Shown piece by piece: positions 34,423-43,899 of a stretch of DNA of 64,000 nucleotides. Below the pieces are notes generated by a model. The model searched no databases and was not told the DNA's origin. It saw only the letters and a program-made list of their open reading frames with translations. The position numbers and the translations under genes were made by a program. The DNA comes from Stenotrophobium rhamnosiphilum (GTDB lineage Bacteria > Pseudomonadota > Gammaproteobacteria > Nevskiales > Nevskiaceae): contig NZ_QANS01000005.1 in NCBI RefSeq assembly GCF_003052265.1, positions 1-64,000 of the forward strand. The letters are read 5' to 3'. The stretch's first letter is position 1. The number at the start of each line of letters is the position of its first letter.

Positions 34423-36075
34423 ATGAGCGAAACATTCGATTTTATTGTGATTGGCAGCGGCGGCGGCTCCATGTGCGCTGCGCTGCAGATGCGTGCGGCT
34501 GGCAAGAGCGTGCTGATTCTGGAAAAGACTGACCTCGTCGGCGGAACCACCGCAGCCTCCGGCGGCGTGATGTGGATTCCAAATAATCGCTTTATGAAAA
34601 GCGAAGGCATTGAAGATAGCGCGGAAAAAGCGAACGCCTATCTGGATGCAGTTGTTGGCGACAGCAAAGACGCTGCTGGCGCAAGCCGCGAACGCCGACT
34701 GGCTTATGTCGAACAAGCGCCGGAGATGATCAACTTCCTCGTTGATCAAGGCATCCAGCTTCGTCGCATTCCTTCATGGCCTGATTACTACGATGTGGCG
34801 GGCGCATCTGTTCCCGGCCGCGCTGTGGTTTCGCAGTTGTTCGATATCAAGAAACTGGGCGTGTGGAAAGAAAAGCTACGTCCGGGCTTCCTTCCTCTGC
34901 CAGCGAATCTTGATGAAGCCATGCAACTGCCACTCATTAAGCGCAGCGGCAAGGCAAAGAAAGTACTTGCTCGCATCATCGGCCGCGTACTCGTCGACAA
35001 AATCACCGGCAAGCAGCGCGCTACGGCAGGGCAAGCCTTGCAAGGGCAAATGCTCCATGCCGCACTGAAGGCTGGCGTTGGAATTCGCCTGAATGCTGCA
35101 GTCAAAGAAATCATTGTTGAGAATGACCGCGTTACCGGTGTGATCGTGGGCGTTCAAAAAATCAGCGCGCGCCTTGGTGTATTAATCAATGCCGGTGGCT
35201 TCGCACGCAATCAGCGCATGCTGGATCAATACATTCCCGGCACGTCTGCTGATTGGTCGAGCACCATCGATGCCGATACCGGCGAGATGATTGAAGAAGG
35301 CCAGCGCATTGGCGCTGCGACCGCTCAAATGGCTGAACGCATCGGCATGCAGATCTCATTGCCGCCCGGCAGCAAGTCACTGGCTGTGAAGCCGGGCATG
35401 CAGAACGACATCTGCAAACCTCATGCGATTGTGGTTGACCAGACTGGTGTGCGTTACGCAGGCGAAGCCTGCTCACATGCCGAGTTCAGCCAACGCATGA
35501 TCGAGCGCAACAAGATTGCACCCGCCTCGCCAAGCTGGATGATTTTCGATAGTCAGTATCTGGCGACCTACATGCTGGCCGGCACTATGCCAGGCGCGAA
35601 GAAACCAAAGTCTTGGACTGAGGAACACTTTCTGCGCAGCGGTGACACCGTTGAAGCACTGGCTGCATCTTGCGGCCTCGATGCTTCAACGCTCAAAGCC
35701 AGTGTCGAACGCTTCAACGGCTTTTCACGCAAAGGTCGCGATGAAGACTTCCAGCGCGGCGATCACCCTTACGACCAATGGACGGGCGATCCGCTCAGCA
35801 CGCCATCCAATACGCTCGGCACGATAGAAAAAGCCCCCTTCTTCGCCGTGCAGATTTTGCCGGGCGATGTTGGCACTTATGGCGGCCTCGTCACCGATAC
35901 ACATGCGCGTGTATTGCGTGCAGACGGCTCCGTGATTGAAGGCCTCTATGCAACGGGCACTTCCACCGCATCTGTCATGGGCCGCGTTGAACCCGGCCCT
36001 GGCGGCAGCATCGGCCCCTCATTTACTTGGGGTTATGTCGCCGCCAAACATGCAATCAACAATGTTAAAAATTAA
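34423..36075 (+). CDS. FAD-dependent 3-ketosteroid-dehydrogenase-like protein (copy 2)
   Basis: A 550-residue paralogue of 2800-4482 with the same landmarks: VIGSGGGSMCAA, TTAASGGVMWIPNN, WPDYYDVAGASVPGR and the C-terminal GLYATGTSTASVMGRVEPGP. In the segment equivalent to the KstD catalytic Tyr it reads APFFAVQILPGDVGTYGG, with Phe where copy 1 has Tyr. The two copies therefore probably differ in substrate or in the bond desaturated. Starts 2 bp after the SDR stop; followed by the aldehyde dehydrogenase after 14 bp. Confidence 0.78.
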   Translation: MSETFDFIVIGSGGGSMCAALQMRAAGKSVLILEKTDLVGGTTAASGGVMWIPNNRFMKSEGIEDSAEKANAYLDAVVGDSKDAAGASRERRLAYVEQAPEMINFLVDQGIQLRRIPSWPDYYDVAGASVPGRAVVSQLFDIKKLGVWKEKLRPGFLPLPANLDEAMQLPLIKRSGKAKKVLARIIGRVLVDKITGKQRATAGQALQGQMLHAALKAGVGIRLNAAVKEIIVENDRVTGVIVGVQKISARLGVLINAGGFARNQRMLDQYIPGTSADWSSTIDADTGEMIEEGQRIGAATAQMAERIGMQISLPPGSKSLAVKPGMQNDICKPHAIVVDQTGVRYAGEACSHAEFSQRMIERNKIAPASPSWMIFDSQYLATYMLAGTMPGAKKPKSWTEEHFLRSGDTVEALAASCGLDASTLKASVERFNGFSRKGRDEDFQRGDHPYDQWTGDPLSTPSNTLGTIEKAPFFAVQILPGDVGTYGGLVTDTHARVLRADGSVIEGLYATGTSTASVMGRVEPGPGGSIGPSFTWGYVAAKHAINNVKN

Positions 36076-36089
36076 ACGAGGAGAATGAG

Positions 36090-37556
36090 ATGGTGACGCT
36101 TCCTGAAGGCAAGTTGTACATTGACGGCAAGCTGCGCAGCGCAGCAGGCGGCAAGACCTACGACAACATCGGCCCTTGGACCGGTGAAGTGATTGGGCAA
36201 GCTGCTGACGCATCTGCCGATGATGTTAACGAAGCCATCGCTGCTGCACGACGCGCCTTCGACAACACCGACTGGTCAACCAACCGCGCCATGCGCTACG
36301 AGTTGATGAAGAAGTATCGCGATCTGCTTTATGCAAACCGCGAGAAGCTCGTGCACATCGCTCGACATGAAGTGGGCTCTGCGATTGGCGCAGCTTTCCG
36401 CGCACAGATTGATGGTGCACTCAGCGGTGCTGACAGACTCATCGAATGCTTCGACCAAGTTCATTGGGAAGAAGACCTTGGCATCCGCAACGAAAATGGC
36501 TACGACACCAAGCGCCTCGTGATTCACGAAGCCGTTGGTGTTGTTGGCGCGATCACGCCTTGGAACGTGCCGCTCTACGTTAACGTCGGCAAGGTTGTTG
36601 CCGCATTGCTCGCGGGTTGCACCGTCATCCTCAAGCCAGCACCAGATACGCCATTGATGGGCGCAATCATGGGCGAGCTCGCTGCTGAAGCGGGCTTCCC
36701 TGCTGGCGTGTTCAATGTCGTCACCTCCGGCCACGCAGCAATGGCGGGTGAGATGCTCACCACCGATCCTCGCGTTGATCTGATTTCCTTCACGGGTTCT
36801 ACCGCTGTGGGCAAGCTGATCATGCAGAACGGCGCTTCAACGCTGAAGCGCGTGTTCCTTGAACTCGGCGGCAAGTCTGCTTTCATCGTTCTTGAAGACG
36901 CACCCAATTTCCCCATGACGGTCATGGGTTCGATGGTGGTATTCCACGCTGGACAAGGTTGTGCTTACCCGACTCGCTTGCTCGTTCCGAAGAGCCGCTA
37001 CGATGAAGCCGTGAAAGCACTAGAGATGGCCTACGCAGGCTTCTCGACCAAGTGGGGCCTGTTTGATGAACCGACCTGCATCATGGGCCCGGTGATCTCC
37101 AAGCGTCAGCTTGATCGCGTGATGAGCTACGTCGAAATTGGCCAGAAAGAAGGCGCTCGCCTGCTCGCTGGCGGCAAGGTGCGTCCAGATAAGGGCGGCG
37201 GTTTCTTTGTTGAACCGACCTGCTTCGTCGACGTGCGTAACGACATGCGCATCGCGCAGGAAGAAATCTTTGGCCCCGTATTGGTTGTGATTCCTTACGA
37301 AGATGAAGCCGATGCCATCCGCATTGCCAACGACAGCGTCTACGGTCTTGGCGGCGCAGTGTTTGGCCCGACGGAAAGTGCAGTACGCGTATGCCGCGCC
37401 ATCCGCGCGGGTGCGCTCAGCGTCAACGGTGGTGTCAGCATCACCGGCGACCTGCCCTTCGGCGGCTACAAGCAGAGCGGTATGGGCCGTGAATGGGGCC
37501 GCGAAGGTATTGAAGAGTTTTTGGAAACGAAAGCTATCGGCATCCGCGCATCCTGA
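36090..37556 (+). CDS. NAD-dependent aldehyde dehydrogenase
   Basis: A 488-residue aldehyde dehydrogenase: ITPWNVP, SFTGSTAVGKL, FLELGGKSAFIVLEDA (catalytic Glu) and HAGQGCAYPTRL (nucleophilic Cys). Ribosome site GAGGAGAATGAG. A member of the broad hydroxymuconic-semialdehyde/betaine-aldehyde-like group; likely makes a carboxylic acid for CoA activation. Last gene of the operon, followed 14 bp later by a strong terminator. Confidence 0.88.
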   Translation: MVTLPEGKLYIDGKLRSAAGGKTYDNIGPWTGEVIGQAADASADDVNEAIAAARRAFDNTDWSTNRAMRYELMKKYRDLLYANREKLVHIARHEVGSAIGAAFRAQIDGALSGADRLIECFDQVHWEEDLGIRNENGYDTKRLVIHEAVGVVGAITPWNVPLYVNVGKVVAALLAGCTVILKPAPDTPLMGAIMGELAAEAGFPAGVFNVVTSGHAAMAGEMLTTDPRVDLISFTGSTAVGKLIMQNGASTLKRVFLELGGKSAFIVLEDAPNFPMTVMGSMVVFHAGQGCAYPTRLLVPKSRYDEAVKALEMAYAGFSTKWGLFDEPTCIMGPVISKRQLDRVMSYVEIGQKEGARLLAGGKVRPDKGGGFFVEPTCFVDVRNDMRIAQEEIFGPVLVVIPYEDEADAIRIANDSVYGLGGAVFGPTESAVRVCRAIRAGALSVNGGVSITGDLPFGGYKQSGMGREWGREGIEEFLETKAIGIRAS

Positions 37557-37570
37557 TCATTCAGCACCGC

Positions 37571-37607
37571 AAACAAAGAAGGCGCCTAAATGGCGCCTTC
37601 TTTGTTT
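37571..37607 (+). terminator. Rho-independent terminator
   Basis: Perfect 16-bp stem AAACAAAGAAGGCGCC / GGCGCCTTCTTTGTTT with a 5-nt loop and T-rich 3' arm, right after the aldehyde dehydrogenase gene. Confidence 0.93.
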
Positions 37608-37626
37608 CTGCTCAAGCGTAAATGCT

Positions 37627-37709
37627 TAGGCTGGGCTGAGTGTTAACGAAACCCAGCACTTCAATCTGCAAGCATGTCGCTGGGTTTCGCTTTTCTTCAA
37701 CCCAGCCTA
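37627..37709. repeat. Palindromic intergenic repeat, TAGGCTGGG family (copy 1)
   Basis: Starts TAGGCTGGGCTGAG and ends CTTCAACCCAGCCTA, with internal AACGAAACCCAGC and GCTGGGTTTCGC arms: a double-stemmed palindromic unit. A second, diverged copy is at 53951-54035. It lies between the operon terminator and the small gene at 37722. This type of unit is common in gammaproteobacterial intergenic DNA. Confidence 0.82.
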
Positions 37710-37721
37710 CATTGCTGTGAA

Positions 37722-37961
37722 TTAAGCCAGCGCTTGCTCATCGCTAACAATCGGTCGACTGGCGCGGGTGGCACGCAGTCGCTTGTTCGGCTCACCCGGA
37801 TCAACGATTTCAATGTAGTCCGCATGCACTGCAACGATCTGCGCAGCGAAGGGAAAGTCTCCCAACTTCGGAACACGATAGCTCACGGTATCGCCGACCT
37901 TATACGTGGCGGGATCAAAATTAAACTCGAAAGGGCACTTCCCATCGCCTGCACCGATCAT
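37722..37961 (-). CDS. Small protein of unknown function, 79 aa
   Basis: A 79-residue soluble protein with an excellent ribosome site (TAGGAGTCTTGAG before ATG). The sequence has a beta-rich pattern (YKVGDTVSYRVP, FAAQIVAVHADYIEIVD) suggestive of a small SH3-like or KOW-like barrel, then a basic loop RLRATRASR. No family recognised. It has its own orientation, 65 bp after the AraC gene end, so it may be co-transcribed with it. Confidence 0.6.
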   Translation of the reverse strand: MIGAGDGKCPFEFNFDPATYKVGDTVSYRVPKLGDFPFAAQIVAVHADYIEIVDPGEPNKRLRATRASRPIVSDEQALA

Positions 37962-38026
37962 CTCAAGACTCCTACGTAAAACATTGTTATTTACAAACTC
38001 TCGCGCAATTGTTTAGCGATATGTTG

Positions 38027-39034
38027 TTAGTGTCGCGAATCGCCGCCGTCGACAACCAGTGTTGATGTCAATTCTACACCCGCGTCTGCTCTGTACTTGC
38101 GTGGGCTCACTTTAAATTCGCGCTTAAAGATGCGGCTGAAATGCGCCGGATTTTTAAAGCCGATGCGGTACGCAATTTCACTAATAGTTGATTTGCCGTG
38201 TGCAGAATCCGCTAACCACTGTCTCGCCATCTGCAAACGTTTATTCCAAAGCAACATCGAGAACGGCGAGCCTTGGCGCTTGAGCAGCAATGACAAATAG
38301 CGTGGAGAGATGCCGCAGCCTTCAGCAACGTAAGCAACACTGAGTTTTGAATCCGACAGATGCGTTTCGATAAAGCGCAACACGTCTTGCAAGCGTTTAT
38401 CAGCCAAGCCCTGACGTTCCGGTGCAACCGTACCGTGATCCTTAATTGCGTCGACAATTACTGATAGCGCAGATTCAACCAACTGCTCTGCCACTTGGCC
38501 ATCGATCTCATCCTGATCTTCAAAAAGATCAGAGAGGATACGTTCAGCAAGTGCAAATTTTCGCCCGCCCGCAGGTACGCAAAAACCGACTTTGATGTCG
38601 TCTCGCAAGACTCGCCGCAGCATCTGCATCGGCACTGTCAGATGCAGCAACTCTGATACACCGTCTTCCCCAGGCTGGCTATCAACCGAGAAAGGCGTAA
38701 TCGATTTGGTGATGACGAAATCGCCTGTGTTAGCGATGGTGTCACCGAGTTGGTGCGAGATAGACACTCGCCCACGCTTCACAAAGCATAGCGTCGCGAC
38801 ATCGGTTCCATCGTTACGAATATGGTCCCAAGTACGGCGAAAGAGTTGGCGGGTGCGTGAGCGCAAGCGAATGATCGAGCAGAACCCAATCGTTCTGCGA
38901 TCAGCTCGAACATCAATCACCGAGCCGGGCTCAATCGAATAATCGCCTGTGTAGTACTCGCTGTTCCGTGGACCACGGAAGGAGTCTTGGCAATTTTGAT
39001 AGTTTCGTTTATCGAATGCGAACAACGTTTCCAT
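38027..39034 (-). CDS. AraC-family transcriptional regulator
   Basis: A 335-residue AraC regulator with a cupin-like N-terminal domain of the AraC_binding_2 type (RLRSRTRQLFRRTWDHI, VTKSI.PFSVD region) and the C-terminal double HTH: YVAEGCGISPRYLSLLLKRQ and ISEIAYRIGFKNPAHFSRIF. Ribosome site AGGAGATATC. It is divergent from the TonB-dependent receptor operon and is the obvious candidate to control it. Confidence 0.9.
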   Translation of the reverse strand: METLFAFDKRNYQNCQDSFRGPRNSEYYTGDYSIEPGSVIDVRADRRTIGFCSIIRLRSRTRQLFRRTWDHIRNDGTDVATLCFVKRGRVSISHQLGDTIANTGDFVITKSITPFSVDSQPGEDGVSELLHLTVPMQMLRRVLRDDIKVGFCVPAGGRKFALAERILSDLFEDQDEIDGQVAEQLVESALSVIVDAIKDHGTVAPERQGLADKRLQDVLRFIETHLSDSKLSVAYVAEGCGISPRYLSLLLKRQGSPFSMLLWNKRLQMARQWLADSAHGKSTISEIAYRIGFKNPAHFSRIFKREFKVSPRKYRADAGVELTSTLVVDGGDSRH

Positions 39035-39167
39035 TGATATCTCCTAATTAGCTATTGGGAGTGTCCCCTCCCATGTCACTTACCCTGAATTTTGGGCATA
39101 CCGTAGGCTAAGGTGAGCTGACCAGCGAAGTCCCGACGGATAGCGCAAGCACATCAACATTTCGTGC

Positions 39168-39181
39168 ATGGACAAGTCCAT
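39168..39181. promoter_or_regulatory. Palindrome between the AraC gene and the TonB receptor
   Basis: ATGGAC-AA-GTCCAT, a 6-2-6 dyad 198 bp upstream of the receptor start. The 331-bp gap 39035-39365 holds no other clear element, no cluster operator and no gene; AT-rich DNA near 39301-39340 may include the receptor promoter. Candidate site only. Confidence 0.35.
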
Positions 39182-39365
39182 TTCCTACACAGCCTATTTC
39201 GGCCTACTTACCTCGGATCAGTTTTTTGTCGGTTACCGCACTCATAGTTATCCGGATAGGTATGCTGTGTTGTGCTACGTAGCCCTAGGTCAATACCCTG
39301 CATAAACGCTTGCAAAATGTATTCGTTATTGGCCTGCGGGATTCGTTGGAATAAGGGGAGAGTCA

Positions 39366-42209
39366 GTGAATAAAATTACAATCGCCGCAACAATTGCGGT
39401 AGCAGCAAACTTTGCAAACTTCAGTACCGCTTCAGCACAAGAGACTGCTGCAACCACATCAGATGACGAGTTGACCCAGTTGCTTGGGGAAGTCGAAGCC
39501 CCAGCACCATCAGCTCCAGCAGCAAGCAAGCCTTCCGAGGCTGCTGCCGCTCCCGCCTCTGCTGCACCTGCAGAAACTGCCGCCGCGCCTGCGGAAGCTG
39601 CAACAGATGCAGCCCCAGTAGCAGCCGCTGCGCCCGCTTCAGCTGACTCCGCCGCTCCGTCCGATACAGCAGCTGTAGCTGCAACCCCAGCTACTGACTC
39701 CACGACTCCAGCTGCCGCCGCTGCCCCAGTTGATCCCACAGCAGCTTCAGCCGAAACCGCTGCGCTCTATGACGTGATTGAACTGCCGAAGAAGGAAAAG
39801 AAAGTTCCTGTAACACCAGAACCACGACGCGCAGGCATGATTGAAGAAGTCATCGTGACCGCACAGCGTCGCGAAGAAAGCTTGCAGGAAGTACCGATGT
39901 CGATCACGGTACTCGACGCCAAGCAGATGTCGAACGCCAACATCACCAATGCTTCAGACCTCGCGACCTACACGCCGTCGATGTCGACCAACCAGCGCTT
40001 CGGCGCAGACAACGCAACATTCTCCATCCGCGGATTTACGCAGGAACTGCGTACGACCTCATCAGTCGCAACGTACATGGCTGAAGTTGTAGCGCCACGC
40101 GGCCAGAGCTCACAAACCTCCGGCGATGGCGCAGGTCCAGGCGCACTGTTCGACCTTGCCAACGTTCAGGTACTGAAAGGCCCACAGGGCACGCTGTTTG
40201 GACGCAACACCACGGGTGGTGCTGTATTGCTCACGCCTAACAAACCGAAAGATGAGTTCGAAGGCTATGTCGAAGTTTCAGGCAGCCAGCGCAATGGCAT
40301 GCGCGCACAAGGCGCTGTCAGCATTCCTGTGGCAGATACCTTCAAGGTTCGCCTCGCCATCGATAAAAACAAGCGCGATGGTTATCTGATCAACACCACC
40401 AAGATCGGCGCCAATGAATTGGGCAGCACCGACTACACATCAGTGCGCGTAAGTTCAGTCTGGGATATCACCGACAATATTCAGAACTACACCATCGGTT
40501 CTTACATTACATCCGACAGCACGGGCTACAGCTCACAGCTGTACGGCTGTAATGCAAACTTTGCCAACGACCTGTCAAATTTCTTCCTGGTGTTCTCCGG
40601 CGCGCTGCAGGTTCCGCAGTGTCAGGCACAGCTCGATCGTCAGAAAGCTGCTGGGCAGGATGGTTTCTATGATGTGGTCAGCACGATCGCAACACCGATC
40701 ACCGCCATCAAGGAAAAGCGCCTGATCAATACGCTGACCTGGGATATCAACGACGACATCAAGCTCAAAAACATCCTCGCTTACGCACATCTCAACACCA
40801 AGAACGGCTCTGATATTTTTGGCACACAGTTCCCTTACGCTCTCGTTGGCCTGCCACTGGATCCAGATCCAAATCGTGAGTTCAAAACCGGCGTCTCGGT
40901 ATTGAACCCTAACGAACCCGTTACCAGCCAAGCCACTCTCGTTGGCGAATTGCAGCTGCAAGGCACATCGTTCGATAGCGCAGTGGATTGGCAAGCAGGT
41001 CTGTACTATGAAAAGAGCTCACCTGATGGCTTTTCCGGCAATAACTCTGCCGGTCTGATCTCTTGCAACATGGCCAGCCTAGAAGGCGATGGCGTGATCA
41101 AGAAGTTTGACTGCTACGACGCACTCCTAGGCCTTGTGGGTGGTGTGCTGGTTCAGCAGTACAAGACGACTTACCTGAACAAAGCGGCTTACTCGCAAGC
41201 CACCTGGCGCATCAACGAAGCCTTCAGCGTAACCGGCGGCCTGCGTTACACCTGGGACGACACCAAAGGTTATGGCATCAAAACTCGCTATGGCTGGGTG
41301 CTCGGTATTCCGCAGGCTCCAACCACAGTAGTCACCACGCCACACGTCAGCAGCAAAGCGCCAACTGGCTTGATTGAGGTTGACTACAAACCATTCGAAG
41401 GCAGCATGGTCTACGCCAAGTACTTGCGCGGCTATCGTCAAGGCAACGTCATTCTTGCAGCGGATCCAGGCGTCGACACTTTCAAGCCTGAGCACGTCAA
41501 AACCTACGAAGTCGGCCTCAAGACCGAGTTCGCTGGTCCAGTTCCAGGCCGCGTCAGCATTGCCGCATTCACCAATGATTTCACCGACCAGCAGTTGCAA
41601 CTTGGCTATATCTCGCCGGGATCTCTGCAGACGACAACAATCGTCAACGCTGGTAAATCGCGCATCCGCGGTATCGAAGGCGATGCTTTCTTCCAAGTGC
41701 TCGACAGCATCACCGTCGGCTTCGCCTTCTCGCTGTTGGATACGGTATTGCTTGAGCAGGCAGACCAGACGGCTCGCGTGCAAGCTGCTGGCGGCCCGAT
41801 TGCAGGAGCCTCGGTCACCCGTATTGCCGACGTTGGCGATGAACTGCCTTACGCACCTAAGCAGACCTATGTAACGAATGTTAGCTGGCGCCTGCCTGTG
41901 TCTGAACGCCTCGGCGAGATCGACGTCGGCGCAACATACTCCATGATCGGCAAACAGCGTTCAGCAGCAACCAGTTCTGGCCCTTACGGCATGCTCGATG
42001 CGTTCAATCTGCTCAACCTGAATTTCACGTGGACCAAGATCATGAACACGCCTTTGGATCTGGTGGTCTTCGGCACCAACGTACTCAACGAGGAATACAC
42101 CACCTACACCAGCGGCACGTATAACTTGCTGGGTTACGAGTCGCGCGCAGTCGGCACGCCTCGTTTGATCGGTGCACGCCTCAAAGTGAACTTTGGTGCT
42201 TATCAGTAA
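39366..42209 (+). CDS. TonB-dependent outer-membrane receptor with long Ala/Pro-rich N-terminal extension
   Basis: A 947-residue receptor with a GTG start and ribosome site AAGGGGAG. Signal peptide with cleavage near TASA-QE. Residues about 40-130 are a low-complexity Ala/Pro/Ser/Thr tract. TonB box and plug begin at IEEVIVTAQRREESLQEVP; the plug includes FSIRGFTQE and VLKGPQGTLFGRNTTGGAV. The rest is the 22-strand barrel, ending LIGARLKVNFGAYQ. It should take up a large or poorly soluble substrate across the outer membrane. The extension precedes the TonB box and could bridge the periplasm. Coupled to the next gene by TAATG. Confidence 0.94.
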   Translation: MNKITIAATIAVAANFANFSTASAQETAATTSDDELTQLLGEVEAPAPSAPAASKPSEAAAAPASAAPAETAAAPAEAATDAAPVAAAAPASADSAAPSDTAAVAATPATDSTTPAAAAAPVDPTAASAETAALYDVIELPKKEKKVPVTPEPRRAGMIEEVIVTAQRREESLQEVPMSITVLDAKQMSNANITNASDLATYTPSMSTNQRFGADNATFSIRGFTQELRTTSSVATYMAEVVAPRGQSSQTSGDGAGPGALFDLANVQVLKGPQGTLFGRNTTGGAVLLTPNKPKDEFEGYVEVSGSQRNGMRAQGAVSIPVADTFKVRLAIDKNKRDGYLINTTKIGANELGSTDYTSVRVSSVWDITDNIQNYTIGSYITSDSTGYSSQLYGCNANFANDLSNFFLVFSGALQVPQCQAQLDRQKAAGQDGFYDVVSTIATPITAIKEKRLINTLTWDINDDIKLKNILAYAHLNTKNGSDIFGTQFPYALVGLPLDPDPNREFKTGVSVLNPNEPVTSQATLVGELQLQGTSFDSAVDWQAGLYYEKSSPDGFSGNNSAGLISCNMASLEGDGVIKKFDCYDALLGLVGGVLVQQYKTTYLNKAAYSQATWRINEAFSVTGGLRYTWDDTKGYGIKTRYGWVLGIPQAPTTVVTTPHVSSKAPTGLIEVDYKPFEGSMVYAKYLRGYRQGNVILAADPGVDTFKPEHVKTYEVGLKTEFAGPVPGRVSIAAFTNDFTDQQLQLGYISPGSLQTTTIVNAGKSRIRGIEGDAFFQVLDSITVGFAFSLLDTVLLEQADQTARVQAAGGPIAGASVTRIADVGDELPYAPKQTYVTNVSWRLPVSERLGEIDVGATYSMIGKQRSAATSSGPYGMLDAFNLLNLNFTWTKIMNTPLDLVVFGTNVLNEEYTTYTSGTYNLLGYESRAVGTPRLIGARLKVNFGAYQ

Positions 42210-43246
42210 TGGGTAAACCCTATCGCGTAGTGCAGTGGGCTACGGGCAATATCGGCATGCGATCCATGCGTGCCGTTATCGAACACCCTGCACTGATGTT
42301 GGTAGGTTTGTATGTTTACACCGACGACAAAGCCGGACGTGATGCTGGAGAAATGTGTGGCCTTGCGCCGATTGGCGTTAAGGCCACACGCAGTATTGAA
42401 GAGATCGTTGCGCTAAAAGCAGACTGCGTTCTGTATATGCCGCAGCAGATCAATGCCGACGATTTATGCCGCTTGCTGGAATCAGGCACCAACGTGGTCA
42501 CCACGCGCACTGAATTCCACTTGCCGAGCGCTGTAGAACCCACCCTGCGTAAACGGATTGAAGAAGCCTGCCAACGCGGCGGTACTTCGCTACACAGCAC
42601 AGGCGCCAGCCCCGGATTCATTACTGAAGCAGTGCCATTGGCGCTGCTTTCGATTCAACGTCGACTCGACGCGCTACACATCAGCGAATACGCCGATTGC
42701 AGCTCACGCAATTCGCCACAGATGATTTTTGAGATGATGGGTTTTGGCAGCGCGCCACATCCACAGGCCGAAGCTGGACGTGTACATCACTTGAAGGGCG
42801 CGTTTGGTCCTTCATTGCAAATGCTTGCAGAGTCCCTAGGACTTTCGATCGATAACATCGAGGGTCACGGCGAAGTGGCTTTCGCCAATAAAGACACCGT
42901 TATTGCTGCTGGCACCATCAAGGCTGGCACTGTCGCCGCATTGCGCACCACCGTGAGTGGCATCAGCCAGGGCAAGGCACTGATCAATTTCACTGCTGAT
43001 TGGTATGTCAGCACCGACATCGACAAAGATTGGGATTTACGCGGTGATGGCTGGCGTGTTCGCGTTGATGGCGACGCGCCGCTTGATATGAATCTGCAAT
43101 TCACCGTTGCGCCAGAACACAAAGCAGCAACCACACCCGGCTACACGGCGCATCGCGCGGTCAATGCCGTGCGTTATGTCTGCGACGCTGCATCTGGCAT
43201 TCGCACTTCAGCCGAACTGCCGCAGTTCATTCCTGATCTGCGCTAA
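42209..43246 (+). CDS. NAD(P)-binding dihydrodipicolinate-reductase-like protein
   Basis: A 345-residue Rossmann protein: YRVVQWATGNIGMRSMRAV at the N-terminus, ASPGFITEAVPLAL in the middle. It belongs to the DapB-like/2,4-diaminopentanoate-dehydrogenase-like group frequently seen in steroid and terpenoid catabolic clusters, not to true DapB. It overlaps the receptor gene by one base, so the two are translated together. Likely a reductase or dehydrogenase acting on an early intermediate. Confidence 0.8.
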   Translation: MGKPYRVVQWATGNIGMRSMRAVIEHPALMLVGLYVYTDDKAGRDAGEMCGLAPIGVKATRSIEEIVALKADCVLYMPQQINADDLCRLLESGTNVVTTRTEFHLPSAVEPTLRKRIEEACQRGGTSLHSTGASPGFITEAVPLALLSIQRRLDALHISEYADCSSRNSPQMIFEMMGFGSAPHPQAEAGRVHHLKGAFGPSLQMLAESLGLSIDNIEGHGEVAFANKDTVIAAGTIKAGTVAALRTTVSGISQGKALINFTADWYVSTDIDKDWDLRGDGWRVRVDGDAPLDMNLQFTVAPEHKAATTPGYTAHRAVNAVRYVCDAASGIRTSAELPQFIPDLR

Positions 43247-43264
43247 CCCCGATTAATTACGCGA

Positions 43265-43876
43265 TTATTTACGACGTGGTTTGGCGGCAGTAGAAGGCGC
43301 TGCTCTGCCCTGTGCTGGCATCACAACCAAGTGATCGTAGATTTCCGAGAGCTCTTCAACGCTGATCGGCTTACTCTGGCGCAGCCACCACGCTAACAAC
43401 TCCACCGTGCTGCTCGCGACGAGCTGTGTCGTCACATCCGCTGGAGGCCAGGTGTTTGGATTCGGCCAAGACTCGCCAATCTCCTGACAGATCCGCAGAA
43501 ATTCCAGTCGCAGCGCACCAGCCGCACCGCCCGTGAGCAATGTCGACCACAACGCCCGCTCCTCATCGACGTAGCGGAACAAGGACTCGGACGCTGCCTT
43601 CGCATCTTGGCTGTTGAGCATTGGCATCACGAGCGTGATCAATCGACGCAGCTGCGCCGCAGCCAAATCATCCAGCAAAGATTCCTTAGTCGGGTGATGG
43701 CGAAAGAACGTGGTGTAGCCAATGCCTGCCTTCGCAGCGATATCGCGGATGGTGATCTGTTCCAGCGATTTCACTTCGAGCAATTCCAACAACGCCAGAC
43801 GCAATGCTTCACGCGTGCGGACTGCACGTGCGTCACTCGCGGTAGACAGATGTGGGAGAAAAATCTTGTTACTCAT
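43265..43876 (-). CDS. TetR-family transcriptional regulator
   Basis: A 203-residue TetR protein with HTH segment ITIRDIAAKAGIGYTTFFRH followed by HPTKESLLDDLAAAQ. The C-terminal half is a ligand-binding helical domain with a Ser/Thr/Pro-rich tail. Convergent with the reductase gene (18 bp gap). A 21-bp imperfect palindrome at 43900-43920 directly upstream suggests autoregulation; this sequence is unlike the cluster operator. Confidence 0.87.
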   Translation of the reverse strand: MSNKIFLPHLSTASDARAVRTREALRLALLELLEVKSLEQITIRDIAAKAGIGYTTFFRHHPTKESLLDDLAAAQLRRLITLVMPMLNSQDAKAASESLFRYVDEERALWSTLLTGGAAGALRLEFLRICQEIGESWPNPNTWPPADVTTQLVASSTVELLAWWLRQSKPISVEELSEIYDHLVVMPAQGRAAPSTAAKPRRK

Positions 43877-43899
43877 CGCTCAGCAGTTAAGGCGTTTGA

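Noticed and set aside
37976-37993. Possible further operator (core AACAATGTT on the minus strand) just upstream of the 79-residue gene
   Set aside because: Only the nine-base core matches; the flanks and the ATTAT extension are missing, and it nearly touches the ribosome site. Similar matches could arise by chance in AT-rich DNA.
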